Positions 6,735 to 15,087 are shown, counted from the first letter of the stretch. The stretch is 26,267 nt of DNA from JBCCEJ01 sp039030335 (GCA_039030335.1 JBCCEJ010000081.1:1-26267), one strand, 5' to 3'. Made by a program: numbers and translations. Notes: generated by a model from the letters alone, not told the origin.

Positions 6735-8795
6735 TTGAATTCTGAATCTTCAACAAGGGAGACTCGCCTGCTTACGAACGACCCGCTGTTGCGCACGCTT
6801 CAGATTAAGCACCTGCGCCTTCGCAACCGGATCATGTCGACGAGCCACGCGTGCGGGCTCGAAGACGCGAATGGCATGCCGGGCGAGACTTATCAGCACT
6901 ATCACCTGGAAAAAGCGCGCGGCGGTCTGGCGCTGACGATGTTCGGCGGCTCGTCTTATGTTTCCGAAGACTCGACATGGTCCTCGAGCCAATTGAACGT
7001 CGGCACCGATGCGGTGATCCCGTATCTGCAGCAGTTCGCTCAGCGCATCCACGCGACCGGCGCCGCGATCATGATTCAGATAACGCACCTCGGCCGGCGC
7101 GGCGAAACGTCGACGCACGCGTGGTTGCCAACGGTGGCGCCGTCACGTGTCCGCGAAACCGGTCATCGCTCGATTCCAAGGGAAGCCGACCGTCACGATA
7201 TCGAACGCATCGTGCAGGCCTTCGCGGATGCAGCGCTGCGCTGTAAAGCGGGAGGCCTGGACGGTATCGAAACCATGGTTGGCGGTCATTTGATCGGTCA
7301 GTTCCTGTCGCCGGCCACCAATCGACGCACCGATGAGTTCGGCGGCTCGCTTGAAAACCGCTGCCGCTTCGGCGTCATGGTCCACGAAGCCATTCGCGAG
7401 CGCGTGGGGGACGATTTCATCGTCGGCATGCGGATGCCGGTAGACGAGACGATGAAAGACGGCCTGACTTTCGCGGAGTGCGTCGCGGTCGCCAACCGGT
7501 TCGAACGAGCCGGGCTGGTCGACTTTTTCAACGCGAACTATGGGCGGCTCGATACCGAACTCACCCTAATCACGGACTGCATGCCCGGCATGGCATCGCC
7601 CATTGCGCCATGGGTGGAAAAAGCTGGTGCGTTCAAACGTGAAGTTGGCCTGCCGGTATTTCACGCCGCTCGTATTACCGATCTCGCCACCGCGCGCTAC
7701 GCCATTCGCGAAGGTCTGCTCGACATGGTCGCGATGACTCGCGCGCATATCGCCGATCCGCAAATCGTCAACAAACTAAAGCGCGGTGAGGAGCACCGGA
7801 TTCGCCCTTGTGTAGGGACGACTTACTGCATGGGCGAGACCCGACCGACGTGCGTGCACAACGCCGCGACCGGGCGTGAGCAGTTCTGGCCGCAGGTGAT
7901 CGGCAGGGCGAGCGGTGCGCCGTTGCGGGTCGTCGTCGCGGGTGCCGGTCCGGCCGGACTTGAAGCTGCCCGCATCGCCGCCGAGCGCGGGCACACCGTG
8001 CAGGTTTTTGAAGCGGCCGCGCACGTCGGCGGCCAGCTGCGCCTCGGCGCCGAAGCCAGCTGGCGCGGCGATCTGGCTGGCGTGATCGACTGGCGGCACG
8101 ACGAGATCCGCCGCCTTGGCGTCGAACTGCATCTGAACACCTACGCCGAGCCGGAATTCATCGCAGCTCAGCAGCCGGATGTCGTGATCGTCGCGACCGG
8201 CGGCGTGCCGGATCTCGAGTGGCTGGAAGGCGCCGAACATTGCACGAGCGTGTGGGATCTGCTGAATGGTCAGGCGCCCGCCGCGCAGGATGTGATCATC
8301 TTCGACGGGACTGGCCGGCATCCGGCGCTGACAGCGGCGGATCGATGTCTCAAAGCGGGTGTCATGCCGAAGCTGGTGCTGTTGGACGAACGCCCCGGCG
8401 CCGAGCTGGCCTACGGCGAGCGCGTGATCTGGCGAAGAGAGTTCGCGCGTGCGGGATTGGACCCGATCCGCGAGCACCGCCTGGTCTCCGTCGAACGGCA
8501 AGGGAATCTGTTGCTCGCTACGTTCAACAATGAACTGACCGACCAGACTCTGTCATTGCAGGCCGAGCAGGTGGTGGTTGAGCACGGCACGCTGCCGGTT
8601 ACGGAAGCCTTTGACGGGCTGCGGGCAGTGAGTGTCAACGACGGCGTGACGGACCACCGTGCGCTGCTGGCCGGCGAGCCGCAACCGTTCTTCGATACAC
8701 ACGGCATGCGGCTTTACCGGATTGGGGATGCACTTTCCAGCCGGAACGTGGCAGCGGCCATGTTTGATGCGTTGAGGCTTTGCAGCGTGCTTTAG
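6735..8795 (+). CDS. NADH:flavin oxidoreductase, trimethylamine-dehydrogenase/dienoyl-CoA-reductase type
   Basis: A two-part flavoenzyme. The N-terminal Old Yellow Enzyme TIM barrel begins DPLLRTLQIKHLRLRNRI and contains QITHLGRRG and the signature SPATNRRTDEFGGSLENR. After an Fe-S linker comes a FAD/NAD(P) domain with VVVAGAGPAGLEAARIAAE and a closing segment DTHGMRLYRIGDA. The linker reads C-VGTTY-C-MGETRPT-C (Cys codons at 7809, 7827 and 7851); the usual CxxC pair of 2,4-dienoyl-CoA reductase is reduced to one Cys, a pattern I associate with the N-methylproline/dimethylglycine demethylase-like branch, so a demethylase role on an N-methylated compound is possible. The start is uncertain: TTG 6735 has GGAGG 8 nt upstream and gives 686 residues; ATG 6714, and a CTG at 6768 behind AAGGGAG, are alternatives. 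Confidence 0.9.
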   Translation: MNSESSTRETRLLTNDPLLRTLQIKHLRLRNRIMSTSHACGLEDANGMPGETYQHYHLEKARGGLALTMFGGSSYVSEDSTWSSSQLNVGTDAVIPYLQQFAQRIHATGAAIMIQITHLGRRGETSTHAWLPTVAPSRVRETGHRSIPREADRHDIERIVQAFADAALRCKAGGLDGIETMVGGHLIGQFLSPATNRRTDEFGGSLENRCRFGVMVHEAIRERVGDDFIVGMRMPVDETMKDGLTFAECVAVANRFERAGLVDFFNANYGRLDTELTLITDCMPGMASPIAPWVEKAGAFKREVGLPVFHAARITDLATARYAIREGLLDMVAMTRAHIADPQIVNKLKRGEEHRIRPCVGTTYCMGETRPTCVHNAATGREQFWPQVIGRASGAPLRVVVAGAGPAGLEAARIAAERGHTVQVFEAAAHVGGQLRLGAEASWRGDLAGVIDWRHDEIRRLGVELHLNTYAEPEFIAAQQPDVVIVATGGVPDLEWLEGAEHCTSVWDLLNGQAPAAQDVIIFDGTGRHPALTAADRCLKAGVMPKLVLLDERPGAELAYGERVIWRREFARAGLDPIREHRLVSVERQGNLLLATFNNELTDQTLSLQAEQVVVEHGTLPVTEAFDGLRAVSVNDGVTDHRALLAGEPQPFFDTHGMRLYRIGDALSSRNVAAAMFDALRLCSVL

Positions 8796-9140
8796 CATCG
8801 AGTCGAGCCACGTTCATTGATGACCCTGTTCCTCAACGTGGTGTCGGCGTTGATCCGAATTCGATCTGTGCGAGGCGAGCATGTGGGCGGTTTTTGCGTA
8901 CGCGGCCCGCCCTGAAGATGCAACCACCGCGCTTCGAATGAGATGACCTGTTCTGCCCGCACAAATATTGATGTAACCGCCGTCTCATCGTTCTAATGTT
9001 AATCAGATCAGTACGTTAAAGGCATCTCGGTTGGTCCGATCTCCTCCTGAAAAGCTGGCCGGAGACGGCACCGCTGCATCGAGGGACCACGATCGCTAAC
9101 ATAGTGCGCCACGACACCCCGAATCAGTGAAGGCCCCATC
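8796..9140. other. Intergenic region with an inverted repeat and a weak promoter candidate
   Basis: No gene is supported in these 345 bases. An inverted repeat CCACGTT (8808-8814)/AACGTGG (8835-8841) lies just after the oxidoreductase stop and may be a weak terminator stem or an operator. A possible sigma70 promoter for the downstream aldolase is TTGATG (8968-8973) and TCTAAT (8992-8997) with an 18-bp spacer, in a locally AT-rich patch. Both calls are by eye and weak. Confidence 0.3.
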
Positions 9141-9908
9141 ATGCGACCGAACAAGATCAAACAACTCTGGAAGGAAGGAAAGCCGGCGACGCTGGGATGG
9201 CTGTCCATAGCGCACAGCTTCAGTGCGGAGATGATGGCAAGGCAGGGGTTTGATGCGCTGTGCGTGGATTTGCAGCACGGTACTTCGGAAGCCAACGACG
9301 TGCTGCCGATGCTGCAGGCGGTTTCGCAGACCGACACGGTGCCGGTCGTGCGCGTTGCATGGAACGATCCCGCCGCGATCATGCGCGCGTTGGATCTGGG
9401 GGCATACGGGATCATCGTGCCGCTCGTTAACAACGCAGAAGAAGCGGCCCGCGCTGTATCTGCTTGTCGGTATCCGCCGGCGGGCATTCGCTCGTCCGGA
9501 CCGGTCCGTGCGATGCACTATGGCGGCGCCAACTATTTCGACGAAGCCAATGACGAGATCGTTGTCATGGCCATGATCGAGACAGTTGAAGGATTGGCCA
9601 ACCTCGAAGAGATCTGCGCGACCCCCGGGCTGGACGCGGTTTATATCGGACCCGCTGACCTGTCCTTTGCTTTGGGTTTGCCGCCGCGCCCCGACAACCC
9701 GGATCCGCTGCATCTGGAGACCTGCGACAAAATTCGCGATACGGCGCACAAGCACGGCATCAAGGTTGTCATGCACTGCGCGGGCGCCGAGTTTGCGGCA
9801 GGTGCGATCAAGCGGGGTTTCGACATGATCATGCTGACCTCGGATCTGCACTCCATGGTCGCAGGGGCTCGTGCTCAGCTCGACGCCTTCCACGCGGAGG
9901 TCGGCTGA
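9141..9908 (+). CDS. HpcH/HpaI-family class II aldolase
   Basis: The 255-residue protein is full length for the HpcH/HpaI (2-oxo-acid) aldolases, which reversibly cleave 4-hydroxy-2-oxo acids to pyruvate plus an aldehyde using a divalent metal. Conserved sites are visible: D43-L-Q-H46 (family DxEH; the Glu is Gln here, His is the general base), R71 in VVRVAW, Glu147 in AMIETVEGLANLEEI and Asp173 in YIGPADLS, the last two being metal ligands. LGAYGIIVPLVNNAEEA is also typical. The Glu-to-Gln change in the first motif is common in the RhmA/uncharacterised branch, so the natural substrate is open. The start ATG at 9141 has a poor Shine-Dalgarno sequence. It is followed 140 bp later by a solute-binding protein on the same strand, a possible source of substrate. 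Confidence 0.9.
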   Translation: MRPNKIKQLWKEGKPATLGWLSIAHSFSAEMMARQGFDALCVDLQHGTSEANDVLPMLQAVSQTDTVPVVRVAWNDPAAIMRALDLGAYGIIVPLVNNAEEAARAVSACRYPPAGIRSSGPVRAMHYGGANYFDEANDEIVVMAMIETVEGLANLEEICATPGLDAVYIGPADLSFALGLPPRPDNPDPLHLETCDKIRDTAHKHGIKVVMHCAGAEFAAGAIKRGFDMIMLTSDLHSMVAGARAQLDAFHAEVG

Positions 9909-10048
9909 ACGGCAGCGCCACCGTATCGCGGCCTGCACCCGGCGCAGTCCTGTGTGAGCGGTATCGTCTCGGCACCGCTTCCTCCGGGAGTGGACTTTCA
10001 AGGGTTCGGTACAGGCATCAACAGTAGGTGCGGCGACGCGGCTAATTG

Positions 10049-10837
10049 ATGGTTATGACCACGAGTGAAGGACGTACAGAAAGAGCGATCGTTCCGGGCT
10101 GGGTGATCTTGGCTCTGGCCGTTGTCTTTTCGCTGATGGGCGTTGCTTCGCACGCAGCGGAGAAAGGCGTCGTGCGCCTCGCCACTACCGCATGGCCGCC
10201 GTATGTGGGGCCTGATCTCAAAGGCAGCGGGTTCGGTATCGAGATCGTCCGGCGCGCGTTCGAGAAGGCCGGGTACGGGTTGGAGGTAAAGTTCTACCCT
10301 TGGAAACGCGTGCTGTTGTCGGTCAAGAACGGCAAGGCGGACGCCGGGTATCCTGCCTATCACACCGAAGAACGGGCCAGGGTTTATGCCTATTCGGATC
10401 AGACGGTGCGCGGCCCCTTGGTACTTTTCGTGCGCAAGGACCGGCCTTTCTCATTCGAGAGTTTGATCGATCTGAAGGGAAGACGAATTGGCGTCGTAGC
10501 TGGCTATGCGAACACGCCTGAGTTTGATGCGGCGACTTTTATCAACAAGGTTACGTCGAGCTCGGACGCGAACAACATCCGGTCGTTAATCAACGGTCGG
10601 GTGGATATGGCAGTTGCAGATCGCTATACCGGTTTGCATATCCTGCGTACGCAGTTCAAGAAAGATAGCGAAGCCGTGGTCGCGGTCAAACGGCCGCTGC
10701 AGCAGAAGTCGATTCATCTCATCTTTCCGAAGGACAGCGAGCCTCATACAGCAATGGCGCGCGCATTCAACAATGCGCTGACGCGACTCAGGCTCGACGG
10801 GGAGGTACGCAAAATTCTCTTTGAGCACGGTTTCTGA
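10049..10837 (+). CDS. Periplasmic solute-binding protein (amino-acid ABC type)
   Basis: A 262-residue exported protein. Residues about 16-38 form a signal peptide hydrophobic core ending GVASHAA, with probable cleavage before EKGVVRLATT. The mature part follows the PBPb (bacterial solute-binding family 3) pattern: WPPYVGPDLKGSGFGIEIVRRAFEKAGY, YPWKRVLLSVKNGKADAGYP, then a hinge with LIDLKGRRIGVVAGYANTPE and a second lobe with LINGRVDMAVADRYTG. Family 3 proteins bind polar amino acids or similar small ligands; the typical ligand Arg/Asp contacts cannot be mapped reliably here. No permease or ATPase follows, so it is an orphan binding protein or serves a transporter encoded elsewhere. The start may be ATG 10049 or 10055 (a TTG at 10046 is also in frame). 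It converges on the short-chain dehydrogenase gene 57 bp away. Confidence 0.87.
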   Translation: MVMTTSEGRTERAIVPGWVILALAVVFSLMGVASHAAEKGVVRLATTAWPPYVGPDLKGSGFGIEIVRRAFEKAGYGLEVKFYPWKRVLLSVKNGKADAGYPAYHTEERARVYAYSDQTVRGPLVLFVRKDRPFSFESLIDLKGRRIGVVAGYANTPEFDAATFINKVTSSSDANNIRSLINGRVDMAVADRYTGLHILRTQFKKDSEAVVAVKRPLQQKSIHLIFPKDSEPHTAMARAFNNALTRLRLDGEVRKILFEHGF

Positions 10838-10894
10838 CCGGGTTTACTCGTCCGCCTCGGCGCTCTGCGCGACCAGACGAACCGCGCTTCCACA

Positions 10895-11668
10895 TCAACC
10901 CATCACCAGTCCACCATCCACCGTCAGAACCTGCCCGGTCATGAACCGGCTCCACTCAGACGCCAGGAACAACACCGGCCCGGCGATATCCTCGGGCTGC
11001 CCGAGCCGCCTTAGCGGTGTTTGCGAGATGATCGCGTCTTTCACCGATTCTTTCGTGGCCCGGCTGGCGTCTGTCGGGTAGATGAGTCCGGGCGCCACGC
11101 AGTTGACCCGGATACCAAACGGGCCCAGCTCCGCGGCCAGATTCCGGCTGAAGCCCACCAGTGCCGCCTTGGCAGTGGTGTAATCGTGATAGGGCACGGA
11201 GGGCCGGGCAATGAGGTCGGTGGCGACGTTGATGATCGAGCCGGCCGTACGTGCCTTCATCGCCGGCAACGCCGCCTGACACAGGTGATAGGTTGAGCGC
11301 ACCGCACCCTCGAACTGGTTCTCGTAGTCGGCCCAGGGCATATCCCAGAACAACTTGCGCTGTTCAGGATCGAACGCGTACTGACGAAACGCGTTGTTGA
11401 CCAGCACGTCGATGGTGCCGAAGGTTTCGATGGTTTCCGCGACCAGTCTGGTAACGGCGCCCGCATCCGTAACGTCAGCCGCAATACACTCAGCGGTGCC
11501 GCCGAGCGCCGCGCATTGTTGCGCGACCCGGTTGGCGGCTTCGTGATTCGACAGGTAGTTGATACTCACCGCCGCGCCCTCGCGGGCGAAGGCGGTGGCG
11601 ACGGCGGCACCGATGCCGCGGCTTGCACCGGTTATCAGCACGACTTTGTCAGCGAGTCCCATCGACAT
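10895..11668 (-). CDS. Short-chain dehydrogenase/reductase, 3-oxoacyl-ACP-reductase-like
   Basis: A classical SDR of 257 residues: TGASRGIG (13-20) binds NAD(P), NNA (91-93) stabilises the fold, Y163-TTA-K167 is the catalytic pair, and the C-terminal VDGG tail is present. The position of the catalytic Ser (13 residues before Tyr) is Thr150 in INVATD, a conservative but unusual change. SDRs interconvert carbonyls and alcohols. It is the last gene downstream of the TPP riboswitch, 12 bp after the ABC transporter relic, so it is likely in that operon. From memory, a predicted 3-oxoacyl-ACP-reductase-like gene named oarX has been linked to thiamin regulons; whether this is its ortholog I cannot test. 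In the operon it would be a natural aldehyde reductase downstream of LuxE and LuxC. Confidence 0.9.
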   Translation of the reverse strand: MSMGLADKVVLITGASRGIGAAVATAFAREGAAVSINYLSNHEAANRVAQQCAALGGTAECIAADVTDAGAVTRLVAETIETFGTIDVLVNNAFRQYAFDPEQRKLFWDMPWADYENQFEGAVRSTYHLCQAALPAMKARTAGSIINVATDLIARPSVPYHDYTTAKAALVGFSRNLAAELGPFGIRVNCVAPGLIYPTDASRATKESVKDAIISQTPLRRLGQPEDIAGPVLFLASEWSRFMTGQVLTVDGGLVMG

Positions 11669-11680
11669 CGGCGTTTCGCC

Positions 11681-12370
11681 CTACTCGGGAATGAGATCCG
11701 ACTTGACGACGGCGTCGATGTCGGTCGGATTCTTGCCAAGACCGAGGCCGCGGAACGTTTCGGCGCCTTTCTTCAACAGGTCGATATCGAAGTGGCCGAG
11801 GCCTTTGTCTCTGGTCGTTTCAGTCACGGTCGAGATTTTACGCAGTTTGATGATCTCGAGGTTAACCGCTTCGTTGCGGCAACACCCGCAGGTTCTGGCG
11901 CGTGCCGCTCGACAGCGAATACACACCGATGCGTTTTTGCCCTTCAAGTCCTGCGGCTTGCTGATGCCAGAGGAGCTCGGCGCAACCACGAGGAAGGCGT
12001 TTTGTGGATAGATGTTGTCGGTGGCATCCAGTTCTTCCGCTTGTTTCCGTTGCACATTGGTCAAGCGATCGACGGGGGTCAATGGCGGACAAACGTTGTC
12101 GAAGACGGTGCGCCATTCGAGCAGCGTGGAAGTCTGAAAGGCGAGTGAGACTCGTGGGTGTGGCTCAGCGATGGTTTCACCGTCGACGAGCACACGACCG
12201 TCGAGCGGCGTGATGGGTCCGGCCGTAAGCTTCAACAACGTGATCTTGCCGCAGCCGCTTCGGCCGGGCAGGCAGTGGGTCGCGCCGCGCTCCAGGTCCC
12301 ATGTGACGCCGGCAACGCCCGGCTGCTCGCCGCCGTATCCATAGCTCACGTGTTGCAGGCTGACGAACAC
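11681..12370 (-). pseudogene. Relic of an ABC transporter: truncated ATPase joined to fragments of an NMT1/THI5-like binding protein
   Basis: The 229-codon frame is a mosaic. Codons 1 to about 97 are the start of a nitrate/sulfonate/thiamin-precursor-type ABC ATPase (Walker A as GRSGCGKIT, where the invariant Ser/Thr is Ile; Q-loop LAFQTSTLLEW; FDNVCPPL) but signature, Walker B and H-loop are absent. It then runs into a solute-binding protein middle: NAFLVVAPSSSGISKPQDLKG. Past a five-A run (11934-11938) the family sequence continues in another frame (KRIGVYSLSSGTRQNLRVL) and returns near 11875-11889 to the first frame (NEAVNLEIIKL). A last piece, ETFRGLGLGKNPTDIDAVV, is a binding-protein C terminus. 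The permease is missing. This fits deletion from an ATPase-permease-binding-protein operon plus compensating indels. It lies between luxC-like and SDR genes in the riboswitch operon. Confidence 0.85.
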
Positions 12371-12388
12371 CGTCGACGGTATCCAGGT

Positions 12389-13840
12389 TCAGTCTGCATA
12401 TGGCGCCAAGGCGTCGGCAGATACGACAGACGACTGTTCCACTTCGACCATCGTCACGAGGTCGAGCAGATTGAAGCGTCCATCGTGATGCCAGCCCGCT
12501 TCGGGTGACGCCATGTTGCCGAGCGCGCAGATGCGCGTGACGCCGGCGCGGCCAAGCGCGTCACTCACCGGCAGCAGGCGCTCCGGCGTCAGCGCTACGC
12601 CCGCCGTTTGCAGGAGCGCCCTGTACGGCTGCAGTAACGCAAGCGCCTGCGCCGGTTCGTCCACCGCGACAACCCGCACAGTGCGGTTGAGCCCGCTCGG
12701 CCTCAGCTGATCGGCCCGCTCCGTATGTACAACCGTCCACTGCCCGGAATCGCTGCCCAGCAACTCATGATCGGGGTGCGCTAACAGTTCCGTTTCTTCG
12801 CGGTGGCGCCACGCCGCCACGTCACCAGCTTCTTCGAGCGTGAGTGCGCGGCGCGGGTGTTTCTTCTCGAAGCTCTCCAGTTCGTTTGCGAGATAGCGGG
12901 AGTACTCCGGCGCGCTCACGCCTCCCCCGCGCTCTACGAAAAACAACTGCGGTGAATAGCAGCCCTGTTGGTCGTAGCGCATGATGTCGATCGCGCCGCG
13001 GTGGGCCGTTTGCCAGGCTTTCTGCGCATCGAGCGCTTCGGCGCCCACATAGGCGAAGCTGAGTTTGTGCCCGTAGGGCAGGTAGCGCGTCGTGATGGGT
13101 ACGCGCGCGCGGATCGCTTCCAGTGCGTCGTTGCCGCCGTAGGCGAGCACGACGTTCGACTGCCCGAACACGGTTTGCTCGGCACGCTCATCCCCGCCAG
13201 CCCACCAGACGATCGCGAGACAGTCGGCGAGGCGCGGCTCCACTTCGGCGAGCAGTTGTGCAAACCACGTGGCAAACAATGGCTCCGCGCTTGCGACCTT
13301 GCCGACGTTGCCAGCCTTGACCAGCAGCCCACAGGCGAGACTCCAAAGCGGCAGAGCCGGGACATTGCCCGCCCACACGTGGGCCAGGACAGGCGGGCCG
13401 AGCGCGCGTACGAAACCCCCTTTGGGCGCGGCTTCGAAACCGTCGAGCAGCCCGGGGTTGGCGAAATCTTCGCTGACAAAGCGCTTCAGATCCGGTGCTC
13501 GAAACGTCTTCAGATAATCCGTGAGCCCGAGGCGCACCATCTCGGCGTCGTAGCCGGTCACGGCAGGCAGCAGTTCCTCGGCTTTTCGCCGGAATGGATC
13601 ATCGCGATCGAGCAGGCGCCCGATCACGGCGTCGATCACCGCGATGATCTCGTCGGTGCGCATCGGGGCAAGAATCCGTTCGCGCGCGTCGCGCACCGTG
13701 TTTATCACGCGAACGAGTTGTTCGTCGCTGAGCGCCGGGACCTCAACCTCAACGCGCAGGTCCCCGCGCGTGTAGTTCAGTACCTGGTACTCGACGTTGG
13801 CGCCGTCGAGCCCGGGCAGATATCCGGCGCGCTCCATCAT
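12389..13840 (-). CDS. LuxC-family acyl-thioester (acyl-CoA) reductase
   Basis: The 483-residue protein has the LuxC/acyl-CoA reductase layout, an aldehyde-dehydrogenase-like fold. GPPVLAHVWAGNVPALPLWS (about 148-167) is the family nucleotide-site segment, VVWWAGGDE-like and SNVVLAYGGNDALEAIR follow, and RYDQQGCYSPQLFFVE carries the acyl-accepting Cys294. LuxC enzymes take an acyl group from LuxE or CoA and reduce it with NADPH to an aldehyde. Its ATG (13840-13838) overlaps the TGA of the LuxE-family gene, so they are coupled and likely form a fatty-acid-reductase-like complex. No luxAB luciferase is present, so light emission is not indicated. Being led by a TPP riboswitch, its substrate is more likely related to thiamin pieces than to a long-chain fatty acid; that step is inference. 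Confidence 0.92.
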   Translation of the reverse strand: MMERAGYLPGLDGANVEYQVLNYTRGDLRVEVEVPALSDEQLVRVINTVRDARERILAPMRTDEIIAVIDAVIGRLLDRDDPFRRKAEELLPAVTGYDAEMVRLGLTDYLKTFRAPDLKRFVSEDFANPGLLDGFEAAPKGGFVRALGPPVLAHVWAGNVPALPLWSLACGLLVKAGNVGKVASAEPLFATWFAQLLAEVEPRLADCLAIVWWAGGDERAEQTVFGQSNVVLAYGGNDALEAIRARVPITTRYLPYGHKLSFAYVGAEALDAQKAWQTAHRGAIDIMRYDQQGCYSPQLFFVERGGGVSAPEYSRYLANELESFEKKHPRRALTLEEAGDVAAWRHREETELLAHPDHELLGSDSGQWTVVHTERADQLRPSGLNRTVRVVAVDEPAQALALLQPYRALLQTAGVALTPERLLPVSDALGRAGVTRICALGNMASPEAGWHHDGRFNLLDLVTMVEVEQSSVVSADALAPYAD

Positions 13841-14922
13841 CGGCCAGCCGCTTGCAGAAACTCCTCGACGGCGAGCGAGCAGCCTTTCGCTTCCGCCCCG
13901 CTCGCGCGGCCGTGCAGCACGAAGCCACCATCGACGATGGTGCCGGCGTCTTCGGTCAGGATGGCGGTGACGATGTTGAAGTGCGCGAGGTCACAGTGCA
14001 CCAGCACACCGGTTTCGCCTGGCGGCACGTCGATACCGCTCAACGGGTCGACGGCGCGTGTTCGGATCCAGTGCGGGCCGGACTTGACTGACGGGCAGGT
14101 TGTGTTGCCATCGTCGTAGAACTGCGTGCTGAGTTCCGTCATCCCGTACATGTTGAAGCAGTCGCTGCGCGCAACGCCGAAGCCGGCGGCCAGCTGGTCG
14201 TAGAACTCGTCCAGCTCGAGTTCGCGTGACTGCCCCTTGAAGCCCCCGGTATCGAGGAGCCGGCTTCCAGGCGGCAACGCGAAGCGACGGCCCTGCCGGC
14301 CCATTTCATCGAGCAGGTGCACGAAACTGAAGCTCGCACCGAGCAGCGCATACGGTGCGCCTGACGCTTCGGCCTCTTCCAGGTGCGACATTGCGAGCGC
14401 GAGGTCCAGCGTGCCGCCCGGATAGAGGTTGCAAGAGCCGTCTGCGCCGAAGTGGGTAAGGGCCAAATCGAGGTAGTGCGCGAGCGACGAGTTGGGCATC
14501 GCGTTTGAATCAGGAAACAGGATGCCGATCCGTATGCGGTCCCGACCCTGCATGAAACGTGCGCCGAAATTCCGCTGCATCGAGGCGTCATAGACCTCCA
14601 GCGTCGGGTGGTAGCTCTTACCGCGCACACCGCCCCGGGTCGTACCGCTCGTCATGAACACGCGGGCGGCTGCTTCCGCCGCCACGCAGCTGAGTGTGAG
14701 GTCTTTGAATGCATTGATCGGCACGGCGGGGATGTCGCGCCAAGAGCGGACGGTTCGGGGAGTTCGCCGGCGCTGCTGGCAGAAGCGGCGAAACGGCGCA
14801 CTGTTTTCGAACTGGTAGGCGAACAGGCGTAGTGCCTGCTCGTCGAAAGCTCCATCCGAGCCGTCGCCGCGGCCCATGAACTGCAGAAGTTCGCTAACGA
14901 CCTGATCTTGATTCACGCACAC
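13837..14922 (-). CDS. LuxE-family acyl-protein synthetase (AMP-forming carboxylate activator)
   Basis: A 361-residue LuxE-type enzyme: ATP-grasping TSGTTRGGVRGKSY near residue 90, SFSFVHLLDEM, LLDTGGFKGQSRELE, CFNMYGMTELSTQFYD (adenylate-forming core) and a C-terminal RASGAEAKGCSLAVEEF whose Cys348 matches the acyl-carrying Cys of LuxE. It would activate a carboxylic acid as acyl-AMP, load it on Cys348 and pass it to the LuxC-family partner, whose gene overlaps by 4 bp. It is the first gene after the TPP riboswitch (58 bp from aptamer to start). Start choice is between GTG 14922 (GGAG at 14927-14930, only 4 nt away) and GTG 14916 (10 nt). Both lie in or next to a stem that could hide the ribosome site. 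Confidence 0.92.
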   Translation of the reverse strand: MCVNQDQVVSELLQFMGRGDGSDGAFDEQALRLFAYQFENSAPFRRFCQQRRRTPRTVRSWRDIPAVPINAFKDLTLSCVAAEAAARVFMTSGTTRGGVRGKSYHPTLEVYDASMQRNFGARFMQGRDRIRIGILFPDSNAMPNSSLAHYLDLALTHFGADGSCNLYPGGTLDLALAMSHLEEAEASGAPYALLGASFSFVHLLDEMGRQGRRFALPPGSRLLDTGGFKGQSRELELDEFYDQLAAGFGVARSDCFNMYGMTELSTQFYDDGNTTCPSVKSGPHWIRTRAVDPLSGIDVPPGETGVLVHCDLAHFNIVTAILTEDAGTIVDGGFVLHGRASGAEAKGCSLAVEEFLQAAGR

Positions 14923-14963
14923 GCCACTCCGGGTCAGAACCGAACGGTGCAGACGAGGGCGTG
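14920..14963 (-). promoter_or_regulatory. Candidate ribosome-site sequestering stem of the TPP riboswitch
   Basis: In the leader RNA, CACGCC-CUC (14955-14963) can pair with GAG-U-GGCGUG (14920-14929), one bulged U, covering part of the GGAG Shine-Dalgarno and the GTG start. An alternative pairing joins GCCCU (14956-14960) to GGGGC (14978-14982), which includes the 3' strand of the aptamer closing stem. Ligand binding would keep the aptamer closed and allow the blocking stem; without ligand the alternative frees the start. This translational OFF switch is deduced by eye. Confidence 0.45.
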
Positions 14964-14979
14964 GATCGACAGACGTGGC

Positions 14980-15077
14980 CCCATCCCTACGCCGGCATTA
15001 TCCGGTTCAGGTACTAAGGGTCGTCGCGTTGGCTCGAGCCCGGCGACATCTCAGCCTTCTAGCAAGGCTCCCCTGGG
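14980..15077 (-). promoter_or_regulatory. TPP (thiamin pyrophosphate) riboswitch, THI element
   Basis: The reverse strand holds all conserved parts of the THI element in order: CCCAGGGGAGCC (P1/P2 5' side), GGCTGAGA (15049-15056), a variable P3 with GTCGC/GCGAC arms and an inner GGCTCGAGCC hairpin, GACCC, ACCTGA (15007-15012), then GGATAATGCC and GGCGTAGGGA ending with TGGG, which pairs with CCCA to close P1. This aptamer binds TPP and normally switches off thiamin synthesis or uptake genes. Here it precedes a LuxE/LuxC-family pair, which I do not know as a described TPP riboswitch target. It starts about 11 nt after a promoter-like sequence. Confidence 0.97.
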
Positions 15078-15087
15078 TAGACGAGCG

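Noticed and set aside
12968..14119. 383-codon plus-strand open frame opposite the LuxC/LuxE-family genes
   Set aside because: It mirrors codons of two clear genes in high-GC DNA and has no recognisable motif.
12389..14922. Bioluminescence operon
   Set aside because: Only LuxC- and LuxE-family genes are present; no luxA, luxB, luxD or luxG. The upstream TPP riboswitch points to another role.
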